Below the pieces are notes generated by a model, which did not search any database, was not told the DNA's origin, and saw only the letters and a list, made by a program, of their open reading frames with translations. The position numbers and the translations under genes were made by a program. Below are positions 25,046-33,142 of a DNA stretch of 64,000 nucleotides, one piece after another. Positions within the stretch are counted from its first letter, which is position 1, and the number at the start of each line of letters is the position of its first letter. Origin of the DNA: CAWIKY01 sp963836905 (GTDB lineage Bacteria; Pseudomonadota; Alphaproteobacteria; Caulobacterales; Hyphomonadaceae); assembly GCA_963836905.1 (NCBI GenBank), contig CAWIKY010000007.1, forward strand, positions 62,001 through 126,000, written 5' to 3'.

Positions 25046-25406
25046 TCAGACCAGCCGACCGCCGTTCGGGACGGGCGCGTCCGGTGCGGCGAGGATGATG
25101 GCGCAGTCTGTGTCGGGGACGCCAAGGGTCAGCACCTCCGACATGAACGTGCCGATCTGGCGGGGCGGAAAGTTCACCACCGCCATGACTTGCCTGCCGA
25201 CGAGCGTTTCTGCGGCGTAGCGTTCGGTGATCTGCGCGGCGCTCTTCTTCCTGCCAATACCCGGTCCGAAATCGATGAGCAGGCGGATTGACGGTTTGCG
25301 CACGCCTTGCAAGGGGCGCTGCCTCCAGCACCGTGCCGACACGAATATCAACACGCCGGAAATCATCGAAGGAGATGAGCCGTTCCGGCGGGGCCGGGTG
25401 GGTCGA
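25046..25406 (-). pseudogene. CsaA-like tRNA-binding domain protein, frameshifted and without a start codon
   Basis: The frame begins ERLISFDDFRRVDIRVGTVL then EAAPL and resumes in another frame as QGVRKPSIRLLIDFGPGIG, KKSAAQITERY, VVNFPPRQIGTFMSEVL and PNGGRLV. This is the EMAP-II/CsaA fold (RxPxxxL, QITxxY, NFPPRQIG) that binds tRNA or acts as a secretion-linked chaperone. Shortening the GGGG at 25313-25316 by one joins the halves. No ATG/GTG/TTG precedes the conserved start: where an ATG would be expected (25404-25406) the codon is TCG, directly after a repeat-bearing AT-rich segment. The 5' end may therefore have been cut by an insertion. Confidence 0.8.
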
Positions 25407-25716
25407 TTATGTGAAAAGCGGGTCGATTAGCTCGAAAAAGTGACCCTGACTTAAGCAGCTTAGCTGTTCCATTTTTGGCTACGAGATCCTGCTCTTCCAA
25501 ACCCGCCAATCTCATGAGTTCGGCCCTGCGTGGGTCTCCCTTGGGCGGCAAACTCTGAAGACGCCTTGCTTTCAAGACGTAGCCGAGCCTTCGTTGCTGA
25601 CCTGCTCTAATATCGTCTTCTTCTGTGTCATCACGGCTATCGTCGTCAGAAAAACGTCGCGGCCGAGGGTCGTGATTATTTTGCTCGTCAGATGCCAATT
25701 GTCTCGCGGTTGGTAT
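25370..25716 (-). mobile_element. Probable remnant of an insertion (possible IS21-like end)
   Basis: This AT-richer stretch lies between an SDR gene and the CsaA-like gene. A frame from a TTG at 25698 encodes a charged sequence (SDDDSRDDTEEDDIRAGQQR; LPPKGDPRRAELMRLAGLEE) that resembles no protein I know and runs out through the repeats into the CsaA-like gene. At 25400-25429 the word GGGTCGATTA occurs twice with a 20-bp period, and AGTGACCCTGA follows. Repeated words at about this spacing occur at the ends of IS21-family elements. No transposase core is present. The assignment is tentative. Confidence 0.35.
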
Positions 25717-26484
25717 TCAGGTAACGGTTGCGCCGCCATCGACGATGATCGTCTGGCCCGTGGTGTAGGACCCGGCCTTCGACGCCAGATAGACGGCGGC
25801 ACCTGCTAGCTCCATCGGCTCGCCAATGCGTCTCATCGGCGTTCCGGAAAGTGCGGTCTTCAGGGTGGCCTCGTCTTCCCAGAGGGCGCGGGCAAAGTCG
25901 GTCTTGATCAGACCCGGCGCGATGCAGTTGACGCGGATATTATCCCTGCCGAACTCGGTTGCGAGATTGCGGGCAAGCTGAAAGTCGGCGGCCTTCGAGA
26001 TATTGTAGGCGCCGATGATCGGTGTGCCGCGCAGGCCCCCGATCGACGATACGATGATGATCGCGCCGTCCTTTCGCTCCTGCATTTGCGGGGCCACCAT
26101 CTGCACCAGCCAGTGATTGGAGACGATGTTATTGCTGAGAACCTTCTGGAACTGCTCGTCGGAGATCCCGGCCATCGGACCGTAATACGGGTTCGACGCG
26201 GCGTTGCAGACGAGAATGTCGATCTTGCCGAAAGCGGCATTTGTTTCGTCGACCAGATTTTGCAGGTCATCTTTCGAGGAAATGTTGGCCGGGACGGCGA
26301 TGGCCGTACCGTCGCCGTGCTTGTCGTTGATCGACTTGGCGACGTCTTCGCAGGGTTCGGGCTTGCGCGAGGAAATGACAACCCGTGCGCCCTGCTCTGC
26401 CATGGCCTCGGCAATCGCCTTGCCGATACCCCGGCTGGACCCGGTAATGATGGCGCTCTTGCCGGTAAGATCGAACAGGGACAT
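25717..26484 (-). CDS. SDR family oxidoreductase (3-oxoacyl-ACP reductase-like)
   Basis: 255 residues of a classical SDR: TGSSRGIG (14-21), NAAS, the Ser of IIVSSIGG, Tyr-x3-Lys in YNISK, and PGLIKTDFAR. The C-terminus is GQTIIVDGGATVT. All four catalytic residues are visible. Substrate is unknown; the group acts on hydroxyacyl or small alcohol substrates with NAD(P)H. It is separated from the TA module by about 100 bp. Confidence 0.88.
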   Translation of the reverse strand: MSLFDLTGKSAIITGSSRGIGKAIAEAMAEQGARVVISSRKPEPCEDVAKSINDKHGDGTAIAVPANISSKDDLQNLVDETNAAFGKIDILVCNAASNPYYGPMAGISDEQFQKVLSNNIVSNHWLVQMVAPQMQERKDGAIIIVSSIGGLRGTPIIGAYNISKAADFQLARNLATEFGRDNIRVNCIAPGLIKTDFARALWEDEATLKTALSGTPMRRIGEPMELAGAAVYLASKAGSYTTGQTIIVDGGATVT

Positions 26485-26586
26485 GGGCGGTTTCCTCGCT
26501 AGTGCATCGCTTTTTCTGTGATCGCGACCCTAAACGCAGGCAGCCTGACAGGAAAGAGGGCTGTAGCGCGTTCGTATCGACACGCT

Positions 26587-26984
26587 TCAGGGCGTGACGG
26601 GTTCAAGCGCGGGGAAATAGTCCCGATAGAAACCTGCATCACGAGTGACAAGGATGGCGTGTTCGTCAATTACCTGCGCGCCAATGAGGAAGTCCGGCAA
26701 ATTCTGTCGCGTCGACCGCCTGCATTCCGGTAGCGGCGAAAAGCCTTCGATGCACCGAACAGCGCTTCTTTGGACGGGTGCTGCAGACCAACACTGAGCG
26801 ACCTGAGAGACCAATCGACGACGTTCGGGCTTTCGAACTTCCAGCAAAGCTCCGCAAATACGATTGGAGAACAAAGTAATCCCGAGGTCGCGCGGCTCGC
26901 CAGAGCCTTTGCCGACCAATCGTACCAGACGGGGTCGGACCCGAAGATATCAATCAGGACATTGGTATCGACGTAAACCGTCAC
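26587..26984 (-). pseudogene. PIN-domain (VapC-type) toxin, one frameshift
   Basis: The frame starts MTVYVDTNVLIDIF with the first PIN aspartate and continues through FAELCWKFESP (acidic residue). It breaks in the run at 26699-26701, where one A on the plus strand seems missing. The other frame carries LPDFLIGAQVIDEHAILVTR then DAGFYRDYF, with the remaining acidic residues of the metal site. Joined, it is about 132 residues, the usual length of VapC RNases. Start overlaps the antitoxin stop by 4 bp, as in TA operons. If the shift is real the toxin is dead and the antitoxin survives; otherwise it is a normal module. Confidence 0.82.
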
Positions 26985-27268
26985 GCAGCATCGGAACTGA
27001 GGTTGGGGTCAGGTTCATGATCGCGAATTTGCTTCATGAGTTCGTCTGTGGTAAGGCCATTCATAATCAAGGTGCCGCGGAGCTTTTCGGCGGCCTCCAT
27101 GAATTGGGACCCGCTTGCAGATTTACGCAAGCGAACCTGACCATCTTCCAAGATTTCAAAGACGACCGCCTCCCCTTCCCGCACGCCGAGATGGTCCCGG
27201 ATCGCTTTCGGGACGGTGACCTGCCCCTTGCGGGTGATGCGGTAGGAAGACTTACCGGTATTACTCAT
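26981..27268 (-). CDS. AbrB/VapB-type antitoxin
   Basis: 95 residues from the ATG at 27268. The AbrB swapped-hairpin domain is SSYRITRKGQVTVPKAIRDH then LGVREGEAVVFEI (about 8-40). The C-terminal tail (LIMNGLTTDELMKQIRDHEP) is the disordered toxin-neutralising part. It overlaps the VapC-type gene by ATGA. Autoregulation of the operon by the complex is the rule for this family. The upstream spacer to phoH is about 40 bp. Confidence 0.85.
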   Translation of the reverse strand: MSNTGKSSYRITRKGQVTVPKAIRDHLGVREGEAVVFEILEDGQVRLRKSASGSQFMEAAEKLRGTLIMNGLTTDELMKQIRDHEPDPNLSSDAA

Positions 27269-27311
27269 GCCAGAAAAGTAATACCGGCAGGCGAGTTCGT
27301 CAGTTGACGCC

Positions 27312-28136
27312 TCAAAGGGCGTCGAGCATCTGCGCGACCAGAGGGTGGCGGACCACATCAGCCGCCTGCAGACGCACGACGGCAACGTTTTCCATGGTCT
27401 CCAGACGCTCGGCAGCGGTTTTGAGCCCTGACAATTCCGGCAGCAGATCGGTCTGTGCAGGGTCACCCGTCACAACCATGGTGGAGTGCCAGCCAAGTCG
27501 CGTCAGCAGCATCTTGAGCTGCGTGTAGGTGCAGTTCTGCGCCTCATCGATGACCACGAAGGCATTATTCAGGGTCCGGCCGCGCATGAATCCGATGGGC
27601 GCAATTTCGATGAGCCCTTCTGCCAGCATTTCCTTTAATTGCTTGGGCGAAAGCCGGTCGGAGAGGGCGTCATAGAGAGGTCGCAGATAGGGGGCGAGCT
27701 TGTCCTCCATCGCGCCGGGCAGAAAGCCAATCTGTTCTCCCGCCTCGACGGCGGGACGTGCCAGAACGATGCGCCCGACCTTGCCGGACTGCAGAGCGTC
27801 GACGGCCTTGGTAATCGCCAGATAGGTCTTGCCTGTTCCCGCAGGTCCGAGCGCACACACGAGACTGTGACTGTCTATCGCTTCCATCAGGCGCTTCTGC
27901 CCTTCGGAGCGCGGCTTGACGTTCTTGGTGTATTTCTGGTCACGCGGGGGCGCTGCGGGCTCGTTGCGGGACGTGTCCCGGCTTCGCAGACCGTTGATCG
28001 ATGGGGGAAGGCGCTCTTCAGGGCTCCACCCGCCTTCAATCGCATAGAGACCGGTCGAGCGTGCTTCGTCCTCGAAATACGACTCTGTGTCGAACGCCGC
28101 GTTGCGGATCTTTCTGACAGCAGTACGTTTACCCAT
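27312..28136 (-). CDS. phoH: PhoH family ATPase
   Basis: 274 residues. A 75-residue charged N-terminus is followed by the P-loop ATPase: Walker A GPAGTGKT, VLARPAVEAGEQIGFLPG, Walker B VVIDEAQN and GDPAQTDLL. This is the short PhoH form that has no PIN or KH domain, thought to act as an RNA-linked ATPase or helicase under stress; its actual substrate is unsettled. A good ribosome site (GGAGA) precedes the ATG at 28136. Upstream on the same strand are a possible leader ORF and a terminator-like hairpin. Confidence 0.9.
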   Translation of the reverse strand: MGKRTAVRKIRNAAFDTESYFEDEARSTGLYAIEGGWSPEERLPPSINGLRSRDTSRNEPAAPPRDQKYTKNVKPRSEGQKRLMEAIDSHSLVCALGPAGTGKTYLAITKAVDALQSGKVGRIVLARPAVEAGEQIGFLPGAMEDKLAPYLRPLYDALSDRLSPKQLKEMLAEGLIEIAPIGFMRGRTLNNAFVVIDEAQNCTYTQLKMLLTRLGWHSTMVVTGDPAQTDLLPELSGLKTAAERLETMENVAVVRLQAADVVRHPLVAQMLDAL

Positions 28137-28281
28137 GATGGTCTCCAGGCCTGGCTACGAATGAAAACGCCGCAAGCTGAGAAGCATTGCGGCGCGGTGG
28201 AAAACGTTGTGGGGAACGGCCCGTTAGAGCCATGGATGGTGAGGGGCCGGGCCCGAATGGCGTCGCGGAATACTCCGGCAT
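28129..28281 (-). CDS. Possible 50-residue leader ORF overlapping the phoH start
   Basis: An ATG at 28281 stands behind a strong ribosome site AGGAGGTG (spacing 3-4). It opens 50 codons with no stop, ending in TAA that overlaps the phoH ATG (ATGGGTAA). The peptide is proline/serine/arginine-rich (MPEYSATPFGPGPSPSMALT...) and not recognised. The strong site and the overlap suggest translational coupling or attenuation rather than a stable protein. Confidence 0.35.
   Translation of the reverse strand: MPEYSATPFGPGPSPSMALTGRSPQRFPPRRNASQLAAFSFVARPGDHHG
28164..28194 (-). promoter_or_regulatory. Terminator-like hairpin within the phoH leader (possible attenuator)
   Basis: On the minus strand CGCCGCAA and TTGCGGCG form an 8-bp stem around an 11-base loop, followed by TTTTC, 28 bp before phoH. 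The 5' half belongs to the word CGCGCCGCAATG (28196-28185), repeated exactly at 28315-28304 further upstream, so two copies can compete for the same partner. Confidence 0.5.
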
Positions 28282-28443
28282 GCCCACCTCCTGTTCTTGG
28301 GAACATTGCGGCGCGGGCCGTAAATGCTCCTGCGAATCTCGTTACAGTGTCAGGCTACACCGGTTAAGAGAGGCTTAAACAGCCTGAATTTTGCGTTAAA
28401 TTTGTGACAGCGCTGGCAGGTATTGATCTGGCGCAAGGGAGAG

Positions 28444-28980
28444 ATGTTTATGGCAATTTACAGCTTCGGAAGCACAGAGGTCCGGACGCCGGGCACAGGT
28501 AGATTCTGGGTTGCGGAGACGGCAACGGTGATCGGCAATGTCATTCTCAAGGAAAATGCCAGCATCTGGTACGGCGCTGTCGTGAGGGGCGACAACGATC
28601 CGATCACCATCGGCGAGGATACCAACATTCAGGACGGAAGCGTGCTGCATACCGATGTCGGCTGCCCTCTGGTTATCGGTCGGGGCGTGACCGTCGGTCA
28701 TCAGGTCATGCTGCACGGATGCACGATCGGCAATTACTCGCTGATCGGTATCGGCGCGACGATCCTCAACCGCGCCACGATCGGGCGAAACTGCATTATC
28801 GGCGCACATGCTCTTATTCCTGAGGGCAAGGAAATTCCGGACAACTCACTGGTCGTCGGTGCGCCCGGGCGCGTGGTCCGTCAACTTGGAGAGGATGACG
28901 CGGTCATGCTGAAAGCGTCAGCAGATCACTATGTCGAAAACTGGAAAGCGCACGCGGCAAAGGTGCAGCGGACAGACTGA
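28444..28980 (+). CDS. Gamma-carbonic anhydrase family protein
   Basis: About 178 residues of a left-handed beta-helix with hexapeptide repeats (for example VIGNVILKENASIWYGAVVR and LVIGRGVTVGHQVMLHGCTI). Metal-binding histidines lie in LHTD and GHQVMLHGC, as in gamma-carbonic anhydrases, which form trimers. Hydration of CO2 is shown for some members only. Start at 28444 (ATG TTT ATG) follows GGGAGA at a suitable distance; an ATG six bases later is the alternative. Convergent with the transporter gene that follows. Confidence 0.88.
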   Translation: MFMAIYSFGSTEVRTPGTGRFWVAETATVIGNVILKENASIWYGAVVRGDNDPITIGEDTNIQDGSVLHTDVGCPLVIGRGVTVGHQVMLHGCTIGNYSLIGIGATILNRATIGRNCIIGAHALIPEGKEIPDNSLVVGAPGRVVRQLGEDDAVMLKASADHYVENWKAHAAKVQRTD

Positions 28981-28990
28981 AAACCGCCGG

Positions 28991-30019
28991 TCAGGCGCCC
29001 ATCGTCTGCGCGAGCCATGGCAGGCCCAGGGCCAACACGACAGAAATGATGAGACCAAAGAAAGCCTTGGACGCATCCATGCCGATATTCTTGAGCGTTC
29101 CGGTCATCGGCCGGACATGATCGAAGGCCGTGAAGGCAATCTCGCGACCCGCAATCAAGCCAAGAAACACCCAGGTCGTCGACATCGGTATGTTGGACAT
29201 TTCCTTGAATATGAAAAGGATGGTCGCGAACATGAAGTCGATGATCGTTGCTGACCGTATGTCGGTGACGCTGGATTTCGACTGCAGGATTTTCTGAACC
29301 GGACCGCCGCGGTTGGCGAAGGTTACACCGAGCAGGATGGCTGTTACCGCTAGCCCGGTGAACGCATAGACCGGATGCAGATAGGCCGAATACGTTCCGT
29401 CGCCCTGCGGCAGATATTCAATCGGCAGAAAGATGAAGATATTGGCGAAATCCTGCATCAGCCAGACGGACCAGAGATAGGCCGTCGTCACCCATTGCAG
29501 GACGACCCAGACCGCCGCGTGCTGGCTCTCTCGCGATTTCAGGAAGTAGCGCTCGATTGTGGGCGCAAGAATCGAGTAGGCAACGCCGGCGGCCACGAAG
29601 GCCACGATATAGCCGAGGATCGATTTTTCGAGCATGCTCGTCAGGTTGGCAACCGAGGCGAAAATCGTCAGCACCATGAAGGTCGTGGATACGGGAATAC
29701 CGAACCGCGTCAGGACCAGAAGCGCCAACGGCGGCAGAACATGATACCATTCGATCTGCGGCCCGGAGACTGTTCCGTCCGGGCCAACCACGCCGAACTT
29801 GTCCAGCCGTTCAAACGCCGGGTCTCCGGTTGTCTGATAGCCGTACCCGAACACGAAAACGACGACCAGAATTGCGGCCGCAAATCCGAACAGTACTGAC
29901 CAGTGCATGCGGCGGTTCGAATTTATGAAGGTACCGAGCGTCTGCAGGGCGTCGTTTCCGACAACGGCATAGGCGGCAAACAGGAAGCCAATGAGTGCGA
30001 AGATTTCGATCGGTGGCAT
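28991..30019 (-). CDS. PiT-like inorganic ion (phosphate) transporter homologue
   Basis: 342 residues, ten or so hydrophobic segments. The two halves echo the PiT family: VVGNDALQTLGTFINSN near the start (compare GANDxANxxGT) and PVSTTF later, then PMSTTWVFLGLIAGRE in the C-terminal half (compare PxSTTH). It lacks the cytoplasmic central domain and is shorter than typical PiT. Transport of phosphate or sulphate with H+ or Na+ is inferred from this resemblance only. It has no pit accessory gene next to it. Confidence 0.65.
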   Translation of the reverse strand: MPPIEIFALIGFLFAAYAVVGNDALQTLGTFINSNRRMHWSVLFGFAAAILVVVFVFGYGYQTTGDPAFERLDKFGVVGPDGTVSGPQIEWYHVLPPLALLVLTRFGIPVSTTFMVLTIFASVANLTSMLEKSILGYIVAFVAAGVAYSILAPTIERYFLKSRESQHAAVWVVLQWVTTAYLWSVWLMQDFANIFIFLPIEYLPQGDGTYSAYLHPVYAFTGLAVTAILLGVTFANRGGPVQKILQSKSSVTDIRSATIIDFMFATILFIFKEMSNIPMSTTWVFLGLIAGREIAFTAFDHVRPMTGTLKNIGMDASKAFFGLIISVVLALGLPWLAQTMGA

Positions 30020-30105
30020 TCGCCGCTCTCCTTGTCTGCCCCGTCTGTTAGGCGAAGACGATGACAGTTTTGCAACAACGGTTGCGGAAACTCAGCCGAC
30101 TGGGT

Positions 30106-31224
30106 TCAGGCGCCGGTTCCAGTACCGGTTTCCAGCGCGTTCAGCTCTTGGAGTGTCGGCAAGATATCCAGCCCTTGCGCACTCAGCCAGGCTCTGTCGT
30201 GGCAGGTATCCTCGTAGCGGCATCCGTCATCGCATATCAGCGTTGCGATTGCTCCGTCCCTGCCCTCGGCCTGCATTTCCAGTGCAAGCTGAAGCGAGGC
30301 GTAGACGTTCAGGCCGGTTGATGGTCCGTGTGTCCTGCCAGTCCGCTCCTTGAGCCACCAGACAGTCGCAAAGCTGGCCGCGTCCGAGACGCGGATCATC
30401 CGGTCGATCACACTGGGGACGAAACTCGGCTCCACGCGCGGGCGGCCGACACCCTCAATGCGGGAACGGCAGGGCTCGGTCACCGTCCGGTCACCCGAGA
30501 CATAGCCTTCGAAGAAGACCGAATTCTCCGGGTCGGCAACGCAAAGCCTGGTATGGCCAAAGCCCTTTGCCTGATACCGGATGTAGCGACCGATCGTGGC
30601 CGATGTCCCGCCTGTGCCTGCGCCGACCACCACCCAGTCCGGCGCAGGGTGCGGTTCCAGCGCCATCTGATCGAACAGGCTTTCGGCAATGTTATTGTTG
30701 GAGCGCCAGTCGGTCGCCCGTTCGGCATAGGTGAACTGGTCGAGAAAATATCCGCCGGTTTCGCGCTCAAGCCGTTCGGCTTCCAGATAAATGTCGGCAC
30801 TGGCGACCTCAACCGTGCGCCCGCCATACCGCGCGATCTCGGCGATCTTCGCAGCAGAGGTGCCGCGCGGGATGACCGCAACGAACGGCAGACCAAGCAG
30901 CTTGGCGAAATAGGCTTCCGAGACGGCCGTACTGCCGGACGACGCTTCGATGAGTGTCGTTGTTGGCCCGATGCGACCGCTACACAGACCGTAAAGAAAC
31001 AGCGAGCGCGCCAGCCGGTGCTTCAGACTGCCTGTGAGATGGATGCTCTCATCCTTGAGGTAGATCTGCACGTTCTCCAGAAACGGCAGGTCGAGCCTGT
31101 GAAGATGGGTATCGGATGAGCGGTTATAATCTGCCTCGATCCGGGACATCGCATCGCACAGCCAGTTGCGATAGGCCGTATCGTCCGGGCGGCTCGTATG
31201 GGAATTGAGTATACCATTTAGCAT
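30106..31224 (-). CDS. PLP-dependent cysteine synthase/Cds1-like L-cysteine desulfhydrase
   Basis: 372 residues, fold-type II PLP enzyme. The Schiff-base lysine is in SLKHRLARSL, the substrate loop ASSGSTAVSEAYFA and the phosphate loop VVGAGTGGTSATIGRY are visible, and the C-terminus has ATLICDDGCRYEDT. The HTSRPDD/WLCDAMSRIEADYNRS N-terminus matches the Cds1 group, which releases sulphide from cysteine. A role in cysteine or sulphide homeostasis is likely. It follows the next TetR by 80 bp on the same strand. Confidence 0.83.
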   Translation of the reverse strand: MLNGILNSHTSRPDDTAYRNWLCDAMSRIEADYNRSSDTHLHRLDLPFLENVQIYLKDESIHLTGSLKHRLARSLFLYGLCSGRIGPTTTLIEASSGSTAVSEAYFAKLLGLPFVAVIPRGTSAAKIAEIARYGGRTVEVASADIYLEAERLERETGGYFLDQFTYAERATDWRSNNNIAESLFDQMALEPHPAPDWVVVGAGTGGTSATIGRYIRYQAKGFGHTRLCVADPENSVFFEGYVSGDRTVTEPCRSRIEGVGRPRVEPSFVPSVIDRMIRVSDAASFATVWWLKERTGRTHGPSTGLNVYASLQLALEMQAEGRDGAIATLICDDGCRYEDTCHDRAWLSAQGLDILPTLQELNALETGTGTGA

Positions 31225-31304
31225 AAGCGGCTAGCTAACCGGTTCGCGCCCAAAATGAAATGCCTGACAACCGTTCTGGCGCGCAGCCAGAACGTTCTTC
31301 GTGC

Positions 31305-31925
31305 TTATGTAGAAGGCGGCTTGAGGCCAAGAACAAGGTCCAGCCCTCTGGCCACGACATGGTCGATGTCGCCATACCCGTGATCTTCCAGGTCAAGCTG
31401 CATCCTGGCATGTGTGTTGCCACGCCAAACCGCGCACAGGCAGTCTGCCAATTCCTGCGCGGTGTAGGTCTGCTCGACCGTGCCACACGCCTGCCCCGCA
31501 GCAATAAGGCGCGTCAAATCGGCCTCTGTCGCCTGATGAGCACGACCATAGAAAATCTCGGCACCGGACGGATGCGTGCGCGCTTCGGAGATCATGAGGT
31601 GTTCGAAACGCTGGATTTCCGGGTCACTGAGAAGTGTCAGAAGTCCGCGTCCAAAAGTCATGAGGCACTCGTAATAGGCAGCAAATTCGTCCGGAATGAC
31701 CAGGGAGACTTGCCGAAAGCGTTCGCTCTCTGCTTCGACGACGGCTGCCAGCAGCTCTGACTTGTTTGCGAAATGACCGTAGATCGTTGACTTCGAAACC
31801 CTCGCCTCCGAAGCCAGCATATCTGTTGTCACAGCGTCGTAACCGAATTTGTAGAACAGTTTGCGGGCCGCTTTTCTTATCCGGACACTTGCCGGTTGTT
31901 TCGCGGGGCAACCAGTTTCGCTCAT
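31305..31925 (-). CDS. TetR family regulator, probably of the RND efflux operon
   Basis: About 206 residues from the ATG at 31925, chosen for its AAGGAC ribosome site; an ATG at 31964 is also in frame. The HTH is VTTDMLASEARVSKSTIYGH followed by FANKSELLAAVV. The C-terminal domain (YYECLMTFGRGLLTLLSDPE; HARMQLDLEDHG) resembles AcrR-type sensors with a DUF-like helical bundle. It is divergent from the RND operon with a shared gap of about 100 bp that contains an inverted repeat. Repression of the pump and release by a toxic ligand is the usual logic. Confidence 0.85.
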   Translation of the reverse strand: MSETGCPAKQPASVRIRKAARKLFYKFGYDAVTTDMLASEARVSKSTIYGHFANKSELLAAVVEAESERFRQVSLVIPDEFAAYYECLMTFGRGLLTLLSDPEIQRFEHLMISEARTHPSGAEIFYGRAHQATEADLTRLIAAGQACGTVEQTYTAQELADCLCAVWRGNTHARMQLDLEDHGYGDIDHVVARGLDLVLGLKPPST

Positions 31926-31963
31926 GATGTCCTTTTGATCTCGGGGCGCGCTGTTTGTTGACA

Positions 31964-31997
31964 TTGCCAGAAATACGCTATCTGAGCAAACTGGCAA
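31964..31997. promoter_or_regulatory. Inverted repeat in the TetR-RND divergent region
   Basis: TTGCCAG (31964-31970) and CTGGCAA (31991-31997) are perfect 7-bp inverted arms, 20 bp apart. A direct repeat ACCGT-ACCGT follows at 32004-32013. Placed between divergent regulator and pump starts, the palindrome is a good operator candidate. Confidence 0.5.
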
Positions 31998-32027
31998 TAC
32001 GATACCGTACCGTACAAAAGGCATTGC

Positions 32028-33128
32028 ATGACTCGCTTCATATCCAATTGTGCTGCCGTCGCTGTTCTTCTGCTTTTCGCTTCATGTTCTGGCGACTCTC
32101 CGCCTGAAAGCCCGGTCCCGCGGAATGTGGAAACCTATCAGGTCACACTCGACCCCGCGATGCGAAGGACGATCTATCCCGGACAACTGCGTGCGGTAGA
32201 CCGGTCCGATATCGGTTTTGAAACCGGTGGGATCATCACGTCTCTCGCGGTCGATCTTGGCGACCGGTTCGAGGCCGGAGCAATACTCGGGCGGGTCGAT
32301 GGCACGCAGCAGAAACTGGCGATCGACGCACGTCAGTCCGACATTCTCGATGCTGAGGCGCAGCGAAGCGATGCCGAGATCGACTATACGCGCCGCAACG
32401 CTCTCCGCGGAACCGGAGCCATGTCTGAGGCAGCCATTGATGCCGCTGAAGCGAGGCTGTCGAGCGCCGAAGCCCGCGTTGAAGGGCTGAAATCAGCACT
32501 CGCGCAGGCAAGAAAGAGTTTGGCCGACACACGCATGGTCGCGCCTTTCAGCGGTGAGGTCATCGAGAGACTTGTCGAGCCGTCCCAGATCGTGTCTCCG
32601 GGGCAGCCGGTCTTGCGCATCATCAGTCTCGAAGGCGGTCTCGAAGGCGTAATTGCCGTTCCCGAGGCAGCATTATCCACCTTTCCCGAGGGGAGCGAGG
32701 TGCGCATAACTGCTCAACCGGGCAACCGGACCTTCACAGCACGTGTTACGGAAACCGGCTCGAGTCCGAATGCCGCCGGGCTATATCCCGTGGTGCTTGC
32801 CCTCGGGACCAGTGAGGGCTTGCGCCCGGGTCTGCGCATTGAAGCACAGTCGAGCACCCCTTCCGGCGCTGCATCCGAACGCCTGACGATCCCGCTGACG
32901 GCATTCCTGCCAAGGGGCGATGGCGACGCGATCGTTTTCATGATTGCCGAAGACGGTCGCAGTGTGGACGCGCGCAATGTCGAACTCGGTGCCTTGACGG
33001 ATCAGGGGGCGGTCGTTCGTTCAGGGCTGCGTGAAGGTGACACGATCGTCGCAAAAGGGCTTGCCGTGCTGCGCGATGGCGAAGAGGTCGCGCCGCTCGA
33101 TACCGGGCCGCGACGGTTCAACCCGTAA
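32028..33128 (+). CDS. RND efflux periplasmic adaptor (membrane fusion) lipoprotein
   Basis: 366 residues, signal peptide with lipobox (LLLFASC, Cys20). The biotinyl-lipoyl half-motifs IGFETGGIITSLAVDLGDRF and MVAPFSGEVIERLVEPSQIV flank a coiled-coil hairpin (about 100-160, rich in Glu/Ala/Arg). Beta-barrel and membrane-proximal domains follow (LRPGLRIEAQS; VFMIAEDGRSVDARNVELG). It links the inner-membrane RND pump to the outer-membrane channel. First gene of a three-gene operon; the permease starts 15 bp later. Confidence 0.92.
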   Translation: MTRFISNCAAVAVLLLFASCSGDSPPESPVPRNVETYQVTLDPAMRRTIYPGQLRAVDRSDIGFETGGIITSLAVDLGDRFEAGAILGRVDGTQQKLAIDARQSDILDAEAQRSDAEIDYTRRNALRGTGAMSEAAIDAAEARLSSAEARVEGLKSALAQARKSLADTRMVAPFSGEVIERLVEPSQIVSPGQPVLRIISLEGGLEGVIAVPEAALSTFPEGSEVRITAQPGNRTFTARVTETGSSPNAAGLYPVVLALGTSEGLRPGLRIEAQSSTPSGAASERLTIPLTAFLPRGDGDAIVFMIAEDGRSVDARNVELGALTDQGAVVRSGLREGDTIVAKGLAVLRDGEEVAPLDTGPRRFNP

Positions 33129-33142
33129 AAGGAACCCGATTC

